Shown here piece after piece: positions 1 through 9,300 of a stretch of DNA of 64,000 nt (position 1 is the first letter of the stretch; every line of letters begins with the position of its first letter). Location: the NCBI GenBank assembly GCA_002783405.1, contig PFGG01000020.1, forward strand, positions 57,106 to 121,105, given 5' to 3'. Under the pieces are notes generated by a model, which ran no database searches, was not told where the DNA came from, and was given only the letters and a program-made list of their open reading frames with translations. This stretch comes from a bacterium (Candidatus Blackallbacteria) CG13_big_fil_rev_8_21_14_2_50_49_14. Lineage in GTDB: Bacteria; Cyanobacteriota; Sericytochromatia; UBA7694. Made by a program: the position numbers and the translations under genes.

Positions 1-322
1 GCGGGGGGTAATTGTTGTCGCGGTTATAGCCGCCTTCGCGTGGGCGGTAATTGTTATCGCGGTTATAGCCACCTTCGCGTGGGCGGTAATTGTTGTCGCG
101 ATTATAGCCGCCTTCACGGGGGCGATAATTGTTGTCCCGGTTATAGTTACCTTCACGGGGTGGATAATGAGGATCGGAAGACTCACGTTTGTATTGGGAA
201 TTGTCAGCGGATGAATAGGTTCGATAACCCTCTGAACGCGGGCTGGTTTGATTCTGATTTACTTCTTCTTGGGAGTCCTGATATCCGGATTCATTTTCAG
301 ACGAACGATCTTGGTATGACAT
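1..322 (-). CDS. Partial repeat-rich protein, N-terminal part only
   Basis: The gene runs off the left edge, so only about 107 N-terminal residues are visible. The ATG at 322 is preceded by GGAG at 334-331 with 8 nt spacing. The first 55 residues are polar (Ser, Gln, Glu, Asp). A 13-residue repeat of the type PREGGYNRDNNYR (39 bp period) then appears four times with almost no divergence, still continuing at the edge. This Arg/Tyr/Asn/Gly-rich sequence is intrinsically disordered and resembles the RNA-binding extensions on some rRNA-modifying enzymes and helicases, but no catalytic domain is visible. It lies 53 bp downstream of fmt on the same strand and may be the last gene of the def-fmt operon. 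Product unknown. Confidence 0.75.
   Translation of the reverse strand, partial: MSYQDRSSENESGYQDSQEEVNQNQTSPRSEGYRTYSSADNSQYKRESSDPHYPPREGNYNRDNNYRPREGGYNRDNNYRPREGGYNRDNNYRPREGGYNRDNNYPP
1..322 (-). repeat. 39-bp tandem repeat inside the partial gene
   Basis: The segment from about 1 to 160 consists of about four copies of a 39-bp unit encoding PREGGYNRDNNYR. Copies differ at only a few, mostly third, positions, which suggests recent expansion. The true repeat span ends near 160; the rest of the gene is unique. Confidence 0.8.
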
Positions 323-375
323 GGCTTTCTCTCCGGGATTGGTAATACCATTATACCCTAAACAGTGAATATTAA

Positions 376-1344
376 TCAGGCTTTGAGAGGAATCTGAACA
401 GAGCCGCCCAAAGATTCGCCCAATACAACCCGCTGACCTCGGGCAAAATCACCCGCAGCCATTTCTTTGCTGTCTGCTGGATGTAGGCGCAAAATCTCAA
501 GAACGCCATCTCCTGTTGCGATCAAAAGACTTTGTTTCTGAATCGCAAGAACCTGCCCTGGTAAAGCTTCACCGCAGGGGAAGTCTGAAAGTTTAACCGC
601 TTTAATTTTGAGTGGGCGGTCTCTGAAAAACGTATAGGTTTCAGGCCAAGGTTTCAAACCGCGAACACGATCATAAAGTGATTTGGCAGAATCTTGCCAA
701 TTCAATAAACCATCTTCTTTTTTCAAGAGGGGAATGGTTGTAGCTTCCGCATGGTTTTGAGGTTCAGGTTGAAGCTCACCCTGAAAATAAAGCGGAAGCG
801 TTTCAAGTAAAAGCTCTGCGCCTAAACGTGAAAGTTTTTCAGCCAGGCTCACCCCAGTATCCTCTGGGTCTATCGGGATCGCACGTTTTTGGAGCATATC
901 CCCCGTATCCATGCCCACATCCATCAACATGGTGGTCACTCCCGTTTCTGTTTCACCATGTACAATGCTCCATTGAATCGGAGCAGAACCCCGATACTTG
1001 GGCAAAAGTGAAGCATGAACATTGATACAGGCACGCGCGGGCAAATCCAAAACCTCCTGGGGCAGGATTTTGCCGTAAGCCACGACCACAAAACAATCGG
1101 CTTCAGCTGCTTTCAATCGCTCAAGAACTTCCGGTTGATTGCGAATTTTAGCGGGCTGAAAAACGTCAAGCCCATGGGCAAGCGCCAATTGCTTAACAGG
1201 GGGAGGCGTCAAGACCTGTTTGCGTCCGACTGGTTTATCGGGCTGAGTGACCACCAAACGAATCGGATAGCCCGCCTCAATCAAGGCCTGTAAACAGGGA
1301 ACCGCAAATTCTGGAGTTCCCATAAAAACGAGCGAAGGTTTCAC
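376..1344 (-). CDS. fmt: Methionyl-tRNA formyltransferase
   Basis: This 322-residue cytoplasmic enzyme transfers a formyl group from 10-formyl-tetrahydrofolate to initiator Met-tRNA. The N-terminal formyltransferase core shows VFMGTPEFAV at the start, NVHASLLPKYRGSAPIQW (the Asn-His pair and SLLPxxRG loop) and an Asp in the MDTGD segment. The C-terminal OB-like domain contains RVRGLKPWPETYTFF. Length matches the family (about 310-320). The start codon is GTG at 1344, overlapping the def stop as GTGA, so the two genes are translationally coupled. Def later removes the formyl group that Fmt adds, which explains the pairing. Confidence 0.97.
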   Translation of the reverse strand: MKPSLVFMGTPEFAVPCLQALIEAGYPIRLVVTQPDKPVGRKQVLTPPPVKQLALAHGLDVFQPAKIRNQPEVLERLKAAEADCFVVVAYGKILPQEVLDLPARACINVHASLLPKYRGSAPIQWSIVHGETETGVTTMLMDVGMDTGDMLQKRAIPIDPEDTGVSLAEKLSRLGAELLLETLPLYFQGELQPEPQNHAEATTIPLLKKEDGLLNWQDSAKSLYDRVRGLKPWPETYTFFRDRPLKIKAVKLSDFPCGEALPGQVLAIQKQSLLIATGDGVLEILRLHPADSKEMAAGDFARGQRVVLGESLGGSVQIPLKA

Positions 1345-1916
1345 GCCAGGGCGACCGCCGCTTCTTCCTCATCTTCTTCGTACTCATGTACAGCAGGCAA
1401 TTCACCAATCAAGATTTTGTGAATCCGATCTTTCAAAAGCGGAATTTCACGCTGTAATACAAATTCATCCTCAACCCATTCGGTAAACAAAACACCATTG
1501 AGATGATCTATTTCATGCAAAAGCGCACGGGCCAAAAGCCCTTCTCCGGTCACAGTAATGGTCTCGCCTTGGAGGTTCATAGCACGAATCACGGCCTTTT
1601 CAGGACGCTTGACATCTGTCTGCAAATCAGGAAGGCTTAAACATCCCTCAGGCCCAATCTGCTCGCCTTCGGTGCTGACCACTTCTGGGTTAACCAGGAA
1701 ATAGGGTTTATCCTGATATTCATCACCACAATCGACAATAACAAAGCGCTTGGAAACACCCACCTGAGGAGCCGCCAAACCCACACCATGATAATAGTAC
1801 ATGCTTTCAAGCATGTCTTCGGCCAATTTAATCAACTCCCGATCAATCCGTTTGATCGGTTTTGCGGGCCGGGTCAATACAGAGGAGCCATAATATTTGA
1901 GGTCAAGAATCGCCAT
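1341..1916 (-). CDS. def: Peptide deformylase
   Basis: A 191-residue metalloenzyme that removes the N-formyl group from nascent proteins. All three signature motifs are present: GVGLAAPQVG (motif 1), EGCLSLP with the metal-binding Cys (motif 2) and HEIDHLNG with two metal-binding His and the catalytic Glu (motif 3). After the catalytic domain there is an acidic tail (YEEDEEEAAVALA) that is unusual in amount but not unprecedented. The ATG at 1916 has AGGA 8 nt upstream. First gene of the def-fmt operon, driven by the extended -10 promoter at 1952-1960. Confidence 0.97.
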   Translation of the reverse strand: MAILDLKYYGSSVLTRPAKPIKRIDRELIKLAEDMLESMYYYHGVGLAAPQVGVSKRFVIVDCGDEYQDKPYFLVNPEVVSTEGEQIGPEGCLSLPDLQTDVKRPEKAVIRAMNLQGETITVTGEGLLARALLHEIDHLNGVLFTEWVEDEFVLQREIPLLKDRIHKILIGELPAVHEYEEDEEEAAVALA

Positions 1917-1951
1917 CGCTGATATCCTACAATTTAGTCTGATTTAGGGCT

Positions 1952-1960
1952 ATTATAGCA
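1952..1960 (-). promoter_or_regulatory. Extended -10 promoter for def-fmt
   Basis: On the minus strand the sequence reads TGCTATAAT, a perfect TATAAT with the TGn extension, 35 bp upstream of the def start codon. No good -35 is visible, as expected for extended -10 promoters. Confidence 0.6.
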
Positions 1961-1961
1961 T

Positions 1962-1992
1962 AAAGCGGTCTCTTTCCTGGAAGAGAACCGCT
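1962..1992 (-). terminator. Stem-loop after the LPP20-like gene
   Basis: AGCGGTCTCTT (1964-1974) pairs with AAGAGAACCGCT (1981-1992) with one bulged base and a 6-nt loop. On the minus strand it is followed by TTTATG, a weak U-tract. It lies between the stop of the 2008-2505 gene and the def promoter, so it probably insulates the two. Confidence 0.5.
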
Positions 1993-2007
1993 CTGAGAAT
2001 CTATGCA

Positions 2008-2505
2008 TTACTGACGTGGAAGCTGGCTCGCCAAAAGCGCTTCCAAGGGTTCCATTGGCATTACCAAACGAATTTCAACACTGCCATCCTCCTGGCGCTT
2101 GGGCTCGCCAACTTCTTGGGCCCCTTTGATCAAGCCTTCAATTTTCTTGCGCTCAACCAGATGTTCCTGTCCCCAGACATCCAAGGACATACCTGACTCC
2201 AGACGCAGTCCATAGACAACACCTGCCAAACGGCGCAAAGCATCCGCTTTAGCCGCCCGCAAGGCCAAGAGGTACTGCTGACTGCCCTCCGTTCCCTCTC
2301 TTCCAAGCCCTTTGCCCAAAGCATGGATTTCTCGTTTTTTCCAATCAATCCAAATGCCTGTCTGAGGTTTCAGACCCGCTTGAGAATCATGACTGCCGCT
2401 GGAATAAGCAGCATCAGAGTTGGAATCCTGAGCGGCATCCTGAGCAGCGGCACAGGCCACGCCCACACAGAGAAACAAACCCAAAGCAAGAACCCATTTT
2501 GACAT
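2008..2505 (-). CDS. Secreted LPP20/FlgT-like protein
   Basis: A 165-residue protein with a Sec signal peptide (MSKWVLALGLFLCVGVACAAA). The mature part contains AAKADALRRLAGVVYGLRLESG, which resembles the LPP20 lipoprotein / FlgT N-domain pattern in which an Ala-rich helix precedes a conserved Gly and a short strand. In that family this is a small alpha/beta envelope domain of unclear biochemical role. I start at the ATG at 2505, which has GGGAG at 2518-2514 with 8 nt spacing; a GTG at 2514 overlaps that site and is less likely. A Cys sits in the hydrophobic segment (LFLCVGVACA), but the context is not a clean lipobox. The family assignment is tentative. Confidence 0.65.
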   Translation of the reverse strand: MSKWVLALGLFLCVGVACAAAQDAAQDSNSDAAYSSGSHDSQAGLKPQTGIWIDWKKREIHALGKGLGREGTEGSQQYLLALRAAKADALRRLAGVVYGLRLESGMSLDVWGQEHLVERKKIEGLIKGAQEVGEPKRQEDGSVEIRLVMPMEPLEALLASQLPRQ

Positions 2506-2583
2506 TTTGCACACTCCCAGAAACTAAACTGATGATTTCACTCTATAGCTAAAGACCCGTTTTAAAACGAAAAGTTTCAAACC

Positions 2584-3396
2584 CTAAGCCTGATATTGGT
2601 ATAAATGCACATCACGTTGAGGAAAGGGAATCTCAATACCTTCTTGATCAAAACGCTCTTTAATCGCCTGTGTCAAGTCAAAGCGCACATTCCAATATTC
2701 AGAGGTAGGCACCCAGGGCCTGACCACCAAATCAACGCTGCTATTGGCAAGATCGGCTACGCCCACGACAGGAATAGGTTCTTTTAAAATACGTGAATCA
2801 GCTTCAATCAATTCCCAGAGCACTTCTTTGGTGCGCTTTAAATCTGCGCGATAACTCACGTTGACCAAGAGATCAATCCTGCGATTGGTATTGCGTGAGA
2901 AATTGACGATCGTATCACCCAATAATTTGGCATTGGGCATGGCAATCCAACGGTTATCAGCGGTATTCAGCAAGGTGTGAAAGAGATTGATCTCGACAAC
3001 ACTGCCGCCGACTCCGCCCACTTCGACATATTCTCCGACCTTGAAAGGACGCAGAATCAAGAGGGAAATACCCGCAGCCACATTGTTAAGCGAATCTTTC
3101 AGAGCCAAGGCGACTGCCAGGCCAATGGTTCCCAAGAGCGCGAGCACAGAAGTCATGGGGACCCCCAAACTGTTCACAGCTGCCAAGGCCACCACAACCG
3201 TTAATACCACCCGCAACATATTGCCCGAAAAAGAAATAAAAGTGGGCTCCAATTGTGTTTTAGACAGCAAATCCTTGAGCAAATTTGCCAGACGTTTACT
3301 CAACCAGAGGCCAATCGCCAGAATTAAGAGTGCGCCGAAAAACCGGGCACCATAGCCCATGGCCATTTCATTGAATTTTTTTAAATAGGGTTCCAT
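2584..3396 (-). CDS. mscS: Small mechanosensitive ion channel (MscS family)
   Basis: A 270-residue inner-membrane channel that releases solutes on hypo-osmotic shock. An N-terminal membrane helix (about 12-35) is followed by TM2 and by TM3, which carries the Gly/Ala packing pattern GTIGLAVALALKDSLNNVAAG typical of the MscS pore. The beta-domain begins at RPFKVGEYVEVGGVGGSVVEI, followed by the alpha/beta cytoplasmic domain ending IEIPFPQRDVHL, the usual MscS C-terminal signature. Length is close to E. coli MscS (286). The ATG at 3396 is chosen because AAGGTGG lies just upstream; an upstream in-frame start would add 13 residues without an RBS. Confidence 0.93.
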   Translation of the reverse strand: MEPYLKKFNEMAMGYGARFFGALLILAIGLWLSKRLANLLKDLLSKTQLEPTFISFSGNMLRVVLTVVVALAAVNSLGVPMTSVLALLGTIGLAVALALKDSLNNVAAGISLLILRPFKVGEYVEVGGVGGSVVEINLFHTLLNTADNRWIAMPNAKLLGDTIVNFSRNTNRRIDLLVNVSYRADLKRTKEVLWELIEADSRILKEPIPVVGVADLANSSVDLVVRPWVPTSEYWNVRFDLTQAIKERFDQEGIEIPFPQRDVHLYQYQA

Positions 3397-3518
3397 ACAA
3401 CCACCTTGTCTCGAAACTCGGATCGAATTGCACAACAGTATATCAGGTTAAACTGAAGCTCAGATTCTAAAAGGCCCCTCGAAATGCGTTGAGAATCACT
3501 GCCTTTCTCAGCTAAAAT

Positions 3519-3534
3519 GCTACAATATCACACA
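3519..3534 (+). promoter_or_regulatory. Extended -10 element; possible leaderless start
   Basis: TGCTACAAT (3518-3526) is an extended -10 element. Transcription would begin about 7 nt later, at or next to the ATG at 3534, and no Shine-Dalgarno sequence precedes that ATG. This suggests a leaderless mRNA. Confidence 0.45.
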
Positions 3535-4079
3535 TGAGATTAAATGCTTTTCTATTATCAACAGCCCTGATGTTACAGATTTCTCCTGCAGCCCAAGCCA
3601 TTATGGGGGAAGATTATCTCATGCTCAAAACCTATTATAATCACCCCCAAAAATATACAAAAGAACACGAAGCCCGACTCTTAAAGTATGCAAAACTCCG
3701 CGTAGAAATGCATCCAGCCTATGTGCATCTTTTTGCCAATAGCCAAGGCAAAATCAACAAACAGTACTGGTCAGCGGATGGAAGCCCCTGGAACCAAACC
3801 CAAGCAGATAAAATTCGAGATACAATTATGCAGCGTAGCCCCAGTGGCTTCAGCGCCTCTACTTTAGGTCAGACTTGGTTTTACAGTGATGGGGCCCGGG
3901 TTACTTATCGCATGTCAGGTGGGCGTGTTTTCAGTATTTTGGCTGTTGACAAGGACTTTTCTCCAGGAGATCAGGGACGTTTTCCTGAATGGTTTATTCC
4001 CCAAGCCCCAGGCATAGGATTGCAGATTCCACCACTCAAGCCACCGGGAACGCAGGTCAAGCCACCTCTACCCAGATGA
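3534..4079 (+). CDS. Secreted protein of unknown function
   Basis: A 181-residue protein with an N-terminal signal peptide (MRLNAFLLSTALMLQISPAAQA, cleavage after AQA). The mature part is a mixed polar domain with no catalytic motif that I recognise; it ends in a Pro/Lys-rich tail (IPPLKPPGTQVKPPLPR), probably flexible. It overlaps the next gene by 4 nt (ATGA), so the two secreted proteins are translationally coupled and may act together. The start has no Shine-Dalgarno sequence. Confidence 0.8.
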   Translation: MRLNAFLLSTALMLQISPAAQAIMGEDYLMLKTYYNHPQKYTKEHEARLLKYAKLRVEMHPAYVHLFANSQGKINKQYWSADGSPWNQTQADKIRDTIMQRSPSGFSASTLGQTWFYSDGARVTYRMSGGRVFSILAVDKDFSPGDQGRFPEWFIPQAPGIGLQIPPLKPPGTQVKPPLPR

Positions 4080-5218
4080 AAAAAAGTTTACTGAGTTCAC
4101 TTCTTTTGATTTTTGCTGTGCTTCCCGCCTCTGCAGAACAGGAATGCACAGGGATTTCAAGCTATTGGTTACTCAAAGCGGAAACACCCTCAGAACGAAG
4201 CCTACAAGCCCAAACCCTGAACAAACGACTGGCGCTAATTCACAACTGGCTGCCCACAAAAACACCTCTGCCACAGCTTATTTTTGATCCTGAGCAAAAG
4301 CTTGGCAAAATTTGTTTTCATCAAACCTATCCGCTTGAAAACCAGTTGGCCTTGATTCAAAAACGTATTTTTTTTGAAATTCGCCAGCCACTTAAAGGAC
4401 ACCCCGATCTTTGGGCTCATACGGGTCTTCAGGGTTCTATTATCGAAAAAATCACACTCCAACCAGACCAAACGCTTGAGATTCAACTTAAACCTGAAAG
4501 CGCTGAGGTGCTTGCGCGTCTGAGCGCAGGTTTACAGGAGCAAAGGCTGGGCCTCTTTTTAGATGATAAATTGCTCTTTGCCCCTCTGGTCAAAGAAATC
4601 ATTCCCCACGGCAAATTTTTGATCTCTGGCAATTTTAAACGCCAGGAACTTGAACGTCTGGCACAGGAATTGGAACTCTCTCAAGAGCCACTTGAAGCTA
4701 TCGAACTGCTCGCCATTCAGAACCGTGAACTCAGCCAGACCAGCTTGAGCAGACTGCCGGAACCTGCCCGTAAACTACTCGACAAACACTATCCTGGCTG
4801 GGCATTTCCCAATGCACTCAGCGCCATAGGTCAATCACAGTATTGGCAGGAAAAACCAGAGTTTACCCCTTTTCTGGTTCAGGCAGATTTTGATGGCAAT
4901 CGCACCGAAGATCTCGCAGTTCAAATTCGTTACCCTGCTGGTTCAGAAGGCCCTCACGAAGCCATCTTAATGCTGCGTTTACTGCCCTCAGGACACTACC
5001 TGCCCGAAGTTTTACAGGAAGTGTCAGCAAAAGACATGAACCCTTGGGCCTCGGCTTCGCTTTGGCGTTATCCCTCGGGAACAGAAATGTATGATTTTAA
5101 CCGCCAGGAAGCGTTTCAAACCACCTACGAGACCCTCAGTCTGAGCTTCTGGGGAAAAGCCGCAGTGGCCTGGATTTGGAATGGCAAGGGCTTTTCAGAA
5201 GTCATGATTGGAGACTAA
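4076..5218 (+). CDS. Secreted protein with FG-GAP-like calcium motif
   Basis: A 380-residue exported protein. The start is set at the ATG at 4076 because it begins a clear signal peptide (MKKSLLSSLLLIFAVLPASA) and overlaps the previous stop as ATGA. The middle (about 50-220) is predicted alpha/beta without a recognised family. Near residue 280, VQADFDGNRTEDLAVQIRY matches the Asp-rich loop of FG-GAP/VCBS repeats (DxDGNxxxDL), which usually bind calcium. This may be a single such repeat. Function unknown; probably periplasmic, working with the upstream partner. Confidence 0.8.
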   Translation: MKKSLLSSLLLIFAVLPASAEQECTGISSYWLLKAETPSERSLQAQTLNKRLALIHNWLPTKTPLPQLIFDPEQKLGKICFHQTYPLENQLALIQKRIFFEIRQPLKGHPDLWAHTGLQGSIIEKITLQPDQTLEIQLKPESAEVLARLSAGLQEQRLGLFLDDKLLFAPLVKEIIPHGKFLISGNFKRQELERLAQELELSQEPLEAIELLAIQNRELSQTSLSRLPEPARKLLDKHYPGWAFPNALSAIGQSQYWQEKPEFTPFLVQADFDGNRTEDLAVQIRYPAGSEGPHEAILMLRLLPSGHYLPEVLQEVSAKDMNPWASASLWRYPSGTEMYDFNRQEAFQTTYETLSLSFWGKAAVAWIWNGKGFSEVMIGD

Positions 5219-5246
5219 AAAACCCCTGGCTTTTGTGCCAGGGGTT
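5215..5246 (-). terminator. Rho-independent terminator of the Met-rich gene
   Basis: AACCCCTGGC (5221-5230) and GCCAGGGGTT (5237-5246) form a perfect 10-bp stem with a 6-nt loop. Reading the minus strand, the stem is followed by a T-run (complement of 5217-5220). It serves the minus-strand gene ending at 5315 and also lies directly after the plus-strand stop at 5218. Confidence 0.8.
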
Positions 5247-5314
5247 GAACAGGCTTATCCTGTTAAAAGCAAGCAGTCAAAGGGCTTACACCTCTCTGCT
5301 TCGACTTCTTCAGA

Positions 5315-5983
5315 CTACATCATGCCATTGCCGTGCATCATGATCCGCTTTTCTACTCGCATCATATCACCGCTGTGATTGCCCCCCATCATGCCATGGG
5401 GATGCATCAAAGCCATGCCCATTTCCATCATTTCGCTGCCCATCATCATTTGATCGGCATTTTTATCTTTCATGGCTTTCATCATCATCTCATTGGCCAT
5501 CGTCATCATCAAATGAGAAGAATTGGGCATCATGGCCATTTCTTTGTGACAGCCCTCTTGGTACATTTTTTGGGCATCTTTCATCATCTTCATCATTTTT
5601 TCCATATCAGCCATCTCTTTGTCTGAAACTTGGAGATCGCCGACCTTGGCATGCATGATTTTGTGTTTCATTTCTTCCATCATCATCTTCATGCCCTTCA
5701 TGGTCATCTGATGCATCATCATGCCTTTTTTAAGCAGCTGGGCACCCTTCATCATCATTTTGGCGTCTTTTTTCTTTGCGCCTTCTTCAATCATCATATT
5801 GCCGGCCTTCATCATATCCATGGAACGGTCAGCATAATTCTTGGCATCCATCATCTGGGTTTCTGTCATTTTGGAATGCATCCCCATACCTTGGCCTTGC
5901 CCTCCATGATGGTCTGCAAAAGCAGGTTGAACACCTGTCAGCAGAGCACTTGCAGCTAAAATTGCAAAAAAAGTTTTATTCAT
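5315..5983 (-). CDS. Methionine-rich secreted protein
   Basis: A 222-residue protein with a signal peptide (MNKTFFAILAASALLTGVQPAFA) followed by His/Gly (DHHGGQGQGMGMH). The mature part has roughly 55-60 methionines, about a quarter of all residues, in MM and MMM clusters separated by Lys, Glu, Asp and His (for example KMMKMMKDAQKM). It is strongly helical with a single Cys near residue 145. Met/His clusters of this kind bind Cu(I)/Ag(I) in CopC, CueO and PcoA-type proteins, and surface methionines can also act as an oxidant sink; either role is inference. The ATG at 5983 has GGAGG 9 nt upstream, so longer N-terminal versions are rejected. Confidence 0.85.
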   Translation of the reverse strand: MNKTFFAILAASALLTGVQPAFADHHGGQGQGMGMHSKMTETQMMDAKNYADRSMDMMKAGNMMIEEGAKKKDAKMMMKGAQLLKKGMMMHQMTMKGMKMMMEEMKHKIMHAKVGDLQVSDKEMADMEKMMKMMKDAQKMYQEGCHKEMAMMPNSSHLMMTMANEMMMKAMKDKNADQMMMGSEMMEMGMALMHPHGMMGGNHSGDMMRVEKRIMMHGNGMM

Positions 5984-6346
5984 GGTTCGAATCCTCCGAA
6001 AGAGTGGTTTATCTTTGAATTTCGACATTCTCGACAGAAGAACCCATAGGGCCTGCGAGATACCCACGACCTGTAGAAAAGCACTTTAGCGTAAGTGGTG
6101 CGCAGTGCCTTTGGCGCTCTAAAACATTCTCCCTGAAAAAAAGTTCTTCATCTCAGGGCCAGCTACCGTTCCAGAGTACAGGACCACATTTATGCGAGAG
6201 GCCTGTCAAAGCCCCTACCACTTGTTGGCAGGATAACACGAAAACAGACAATTGAAAAAATACAGCTTGAAAACCCTGGTGAAAAGCGCACTCCAACAAA
6301 TAAGGTATAATCAGTAACAATGTCTTAGAAACCGCTGAGGCTCACG
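5984..6346. other. 363-bp divergent intergenic region with inverted repeats
   Basis: It separates the Met-rich gene (minus) from the ankyrin gene (plus). It contains CCCTGA (6131-6136) facing TCAGGG (6153-6158), and CCTGTCA facing TGGCAGG around 6207-6233, which could form RNA stems. TATAAT lies at 6306-6311, 36 bp before the plus-strand start. No ORF with an RBS and no known riboswitch or RNA family was recognised. Confidence 0.4.
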
Positions 6347-9300
6347 ATGACTGAAAATCTTTCTGATCTGAATGCCGAACTTCACCAAGCCATCATTTTA
6401 CAAAAAAACGATCGTGTCAAAGCTTTGCTCAAATTGGGAGCAAACCCCAATCTGGTTTACCAATCCCAGCCCCCCTTACACTGGGCCGCCTGTTACCCCA
6501 GCAAAGCCATCATCACCGAATTGCTGAATCAAGGCGCAGATATTGATATTCGCGATACGAATTATCAGGAAACAGCGCTGTTTAAAGCCCTGCGCTATGG
6601 CCAAAACGAAATTGCCCGGTTTTTACTCACTCAGGGAGCCAAAACCCAAATTAAAAATGCCTGGGGAGAAACGCCGCTGCACCTGGCTGCATCACGTCAA
6701 GATTTGGATTTAGTTCAAAACCTGCTGGGGGATGGCCGCCATATAAACCAACGTACCTATTTTGGTCAAACGCCCTTACACCAGACAGCCATGCAAGGCA
6801 GCCTGCAAATGGTTAAATTTCTGATTGAAAAAGGCGCCAATCCCAATAAAAAAAATAATCAGGGCCTAAATGCCCTGCTGTGTTCCGTCTTTCAAAGCAA
6901 GCCCGAGATATTTGCCTATCTACGCCCCCTGGTTCGACGCTATACCGCACAAACACGTCTACAAGCCCTCAAGCTTGCACTCCAATATTTGCGTGTGGAA
7001 ATGGTGGCCTACCTGCTCAAACCTGAAGATCTCAAGACCCCACTGGGCCCTGAACACCCCCTTCTCTTGGCATTAAAGGCCGGGCATACTCCCCTGCTTG
7101 ATCTGCTCAAAAAACAGGGAGCGGATCTCAATGCCTTTACTCCTCAGGCGGAAACACCCCTCCATTTAGCCACTGAAGCCAATTGGTTACTGGGTGTAGA
7201 CTGGCTGCTGAAAAACGGAGCCAACCCACTGGCCCGCAATGCACAAGGGCAAACAGCCCTGGCCAAGGCCCTGCAGCAAGGAAATTTGCCCTTAAGCGAA
7301 AAGCTATTAAAAGGCTGGCAAAATCCTGATCTTTGTCTGGCTCCAGGTGAATCCAGCCTGGCTTTGGCAAAAAAAGCAGGGAGCCCCGAAATAGCCCGAC
7401 TGCTGCTCATGGCTGGAGCCCAAATTCAAGGCGAATCAGCCAAAACCTGGGTGGATAACACTTTTTATCTGCAAAAATCCATGCGCTTGATGGTGGAGCC
7501 TGGCAGCAGTGAATTGCCCCTCTCCTTTCTGGTAGGACTGCAAAAAAATATTGAGAGCCTGGGATTTATCCTTTCTCCTGCCCTTGCAGAGCGGATCTTG
7601 ACTCTTTCAGAAAGCAGCTTCAAGGCTTTCTATGTCGATTTGATTCCCCTGCTTCAAAAAGCGGTGGGGGCTCACAAAGTCTTTCAACCTATGTATCCCA
7701 ATTTCCCAGATCAGGTTCAGAAAATGCCCGATTGGGAACTGCATTTCAATGCCCTGCGGCATTATTGGGGAGATGCCATCGGGCAGCGAATCATGCCGCA
7801 TTATGCAAAGCAAGAACGCCCACCCCTGGCAGAGACTTCGGCATTTAAACAACTCGATCTGGGAAATGCAGAAGATTTCCTCCAAATTTTTGTGCGCCTG
7901 CAAAAGGCCAAAATTGCCCTCAGTCCAGAAGACAAACAACTCTTGGAGTGGTTTGTCTTCAGCCGCAGAGAAACCCTGTTCAAGCTGCTGGAAGCACAGA
8001 TTCCCCTGCGCGAAAATGCCGCTTTGCTGGCAGCCGCTTTGCTCACCCATCTTCACGCACCTGAACAGGCGGTGGTTTATCTTACCAACAGCACCGATGT
8101 CTTACGGCTCGCCACCGTTCTGTCCAAGGGCGATGTGAGCTTAGCTGAAAAGACAAAGTTTATCAGTTTCTCAAAAGCCCAACGCCGATTTTTACTGGCT
8201 CAATTCGAGCGAATGCAAGATCTGACAGAAGCACTGCAAAAACGTCCTGAAATCTTCAAACGCCTGGCAGAGCGCCTGCATCCAGGTGAGTACGCAAAAG
8301 CCTATCCCCAAACCTTTGCCGCCTTTCAAGCCCTACGCCAGGGAAGAAAACAGCCCTGCTTTGGACGCGCACTTGAAATGGCCTTGGCTGAGAAAAATCT
8401 CGCTCAAGCGCTGAAAGTCTTAACACCCCGACCTGGTGAATTGGCCCGCCGCTTGGATCATCTTCTGCGCATCAGCCAAGATCCTGGGCCTGTTTTAAAA
8501 CAGTTTGAGCATGCGGCCAAGGGGCTTCCCAGCGCACTTTTACTCCAAGTCATGGCCCATTTTGAGTTCCGCCCCCATCCCCCTGCGCTCAGGGTCTTTT
8601 TTCCCAAGGGCGAAGTCGCAAAATTGCATGCGCTTGATACGCTTTTGCCTCCCCTTTCTACTGCAGTTTGTGCAGAAGTGGTTCAAGCCTGTAAAAGTGC
8701 GCTTCTTGCGCAATACCAGCAAAGGCCCAGCCTGGGCAAAGTTTATCTCGATCCTCACTTGAAAAATTTCAAAGTGCCCTTCGCCCTGCGCTCAGCCTCA
8801 AAAGCCCTGCGTACCGTTGCGCGGGGCAGCCGTGTGCCCTTGGGGCCGGGTTCCACACTGCGCTTTTTTATTTGGTGGAAAGACGGAAAAAACCGTACGG
8901 ATCTGGATTTAAGTGCCCTGGCACTGGATCAGGATTTTGCCTATCAAACCACGCTCTCCTACTATAATCTCAAGGAATTGGGGGGCTGCCACAGTGGGGA
9001 TATCACCTCAGCCCCTGAGGGAGCCTCAGAATTCATTGATCTTGAAATTGAAACCTTCCTGAAAACAGGCTGTCGCTATGTCCTAATGGTGGTCAATTCA
9101 TATACAGAGCAGCCCTATTGTGATTTACCCGAATGTTTTGCGGGGTTTATGCTGCGAACAGAACCCAATAGCGGAGAAATTTATGAACCCCGCACCGTGC
9201 TGAACAAATTTGATTTAAGCGCCAATACCAAAATCGCCCTGCCCCTGATCCTGGATCTTGAAAAACGGGAAATGATCTGGACTGATTTAGCGCTTAAAAA

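Noticed and set aside
5333-5959. His/Phe-rich plus-strand frames opposite the Met-rich gene
   Set aside because: CAT on one strand is ATG on the other, so runs of His are the shadow of runs of Met; no RBS.
5984-6000. GGTTCGAATCC resembling a tRNA T-loop
   Set aside because: No acceptor, D or anticodon arm can be formed around it, and the bases include the RBS of the Met-rich gene.
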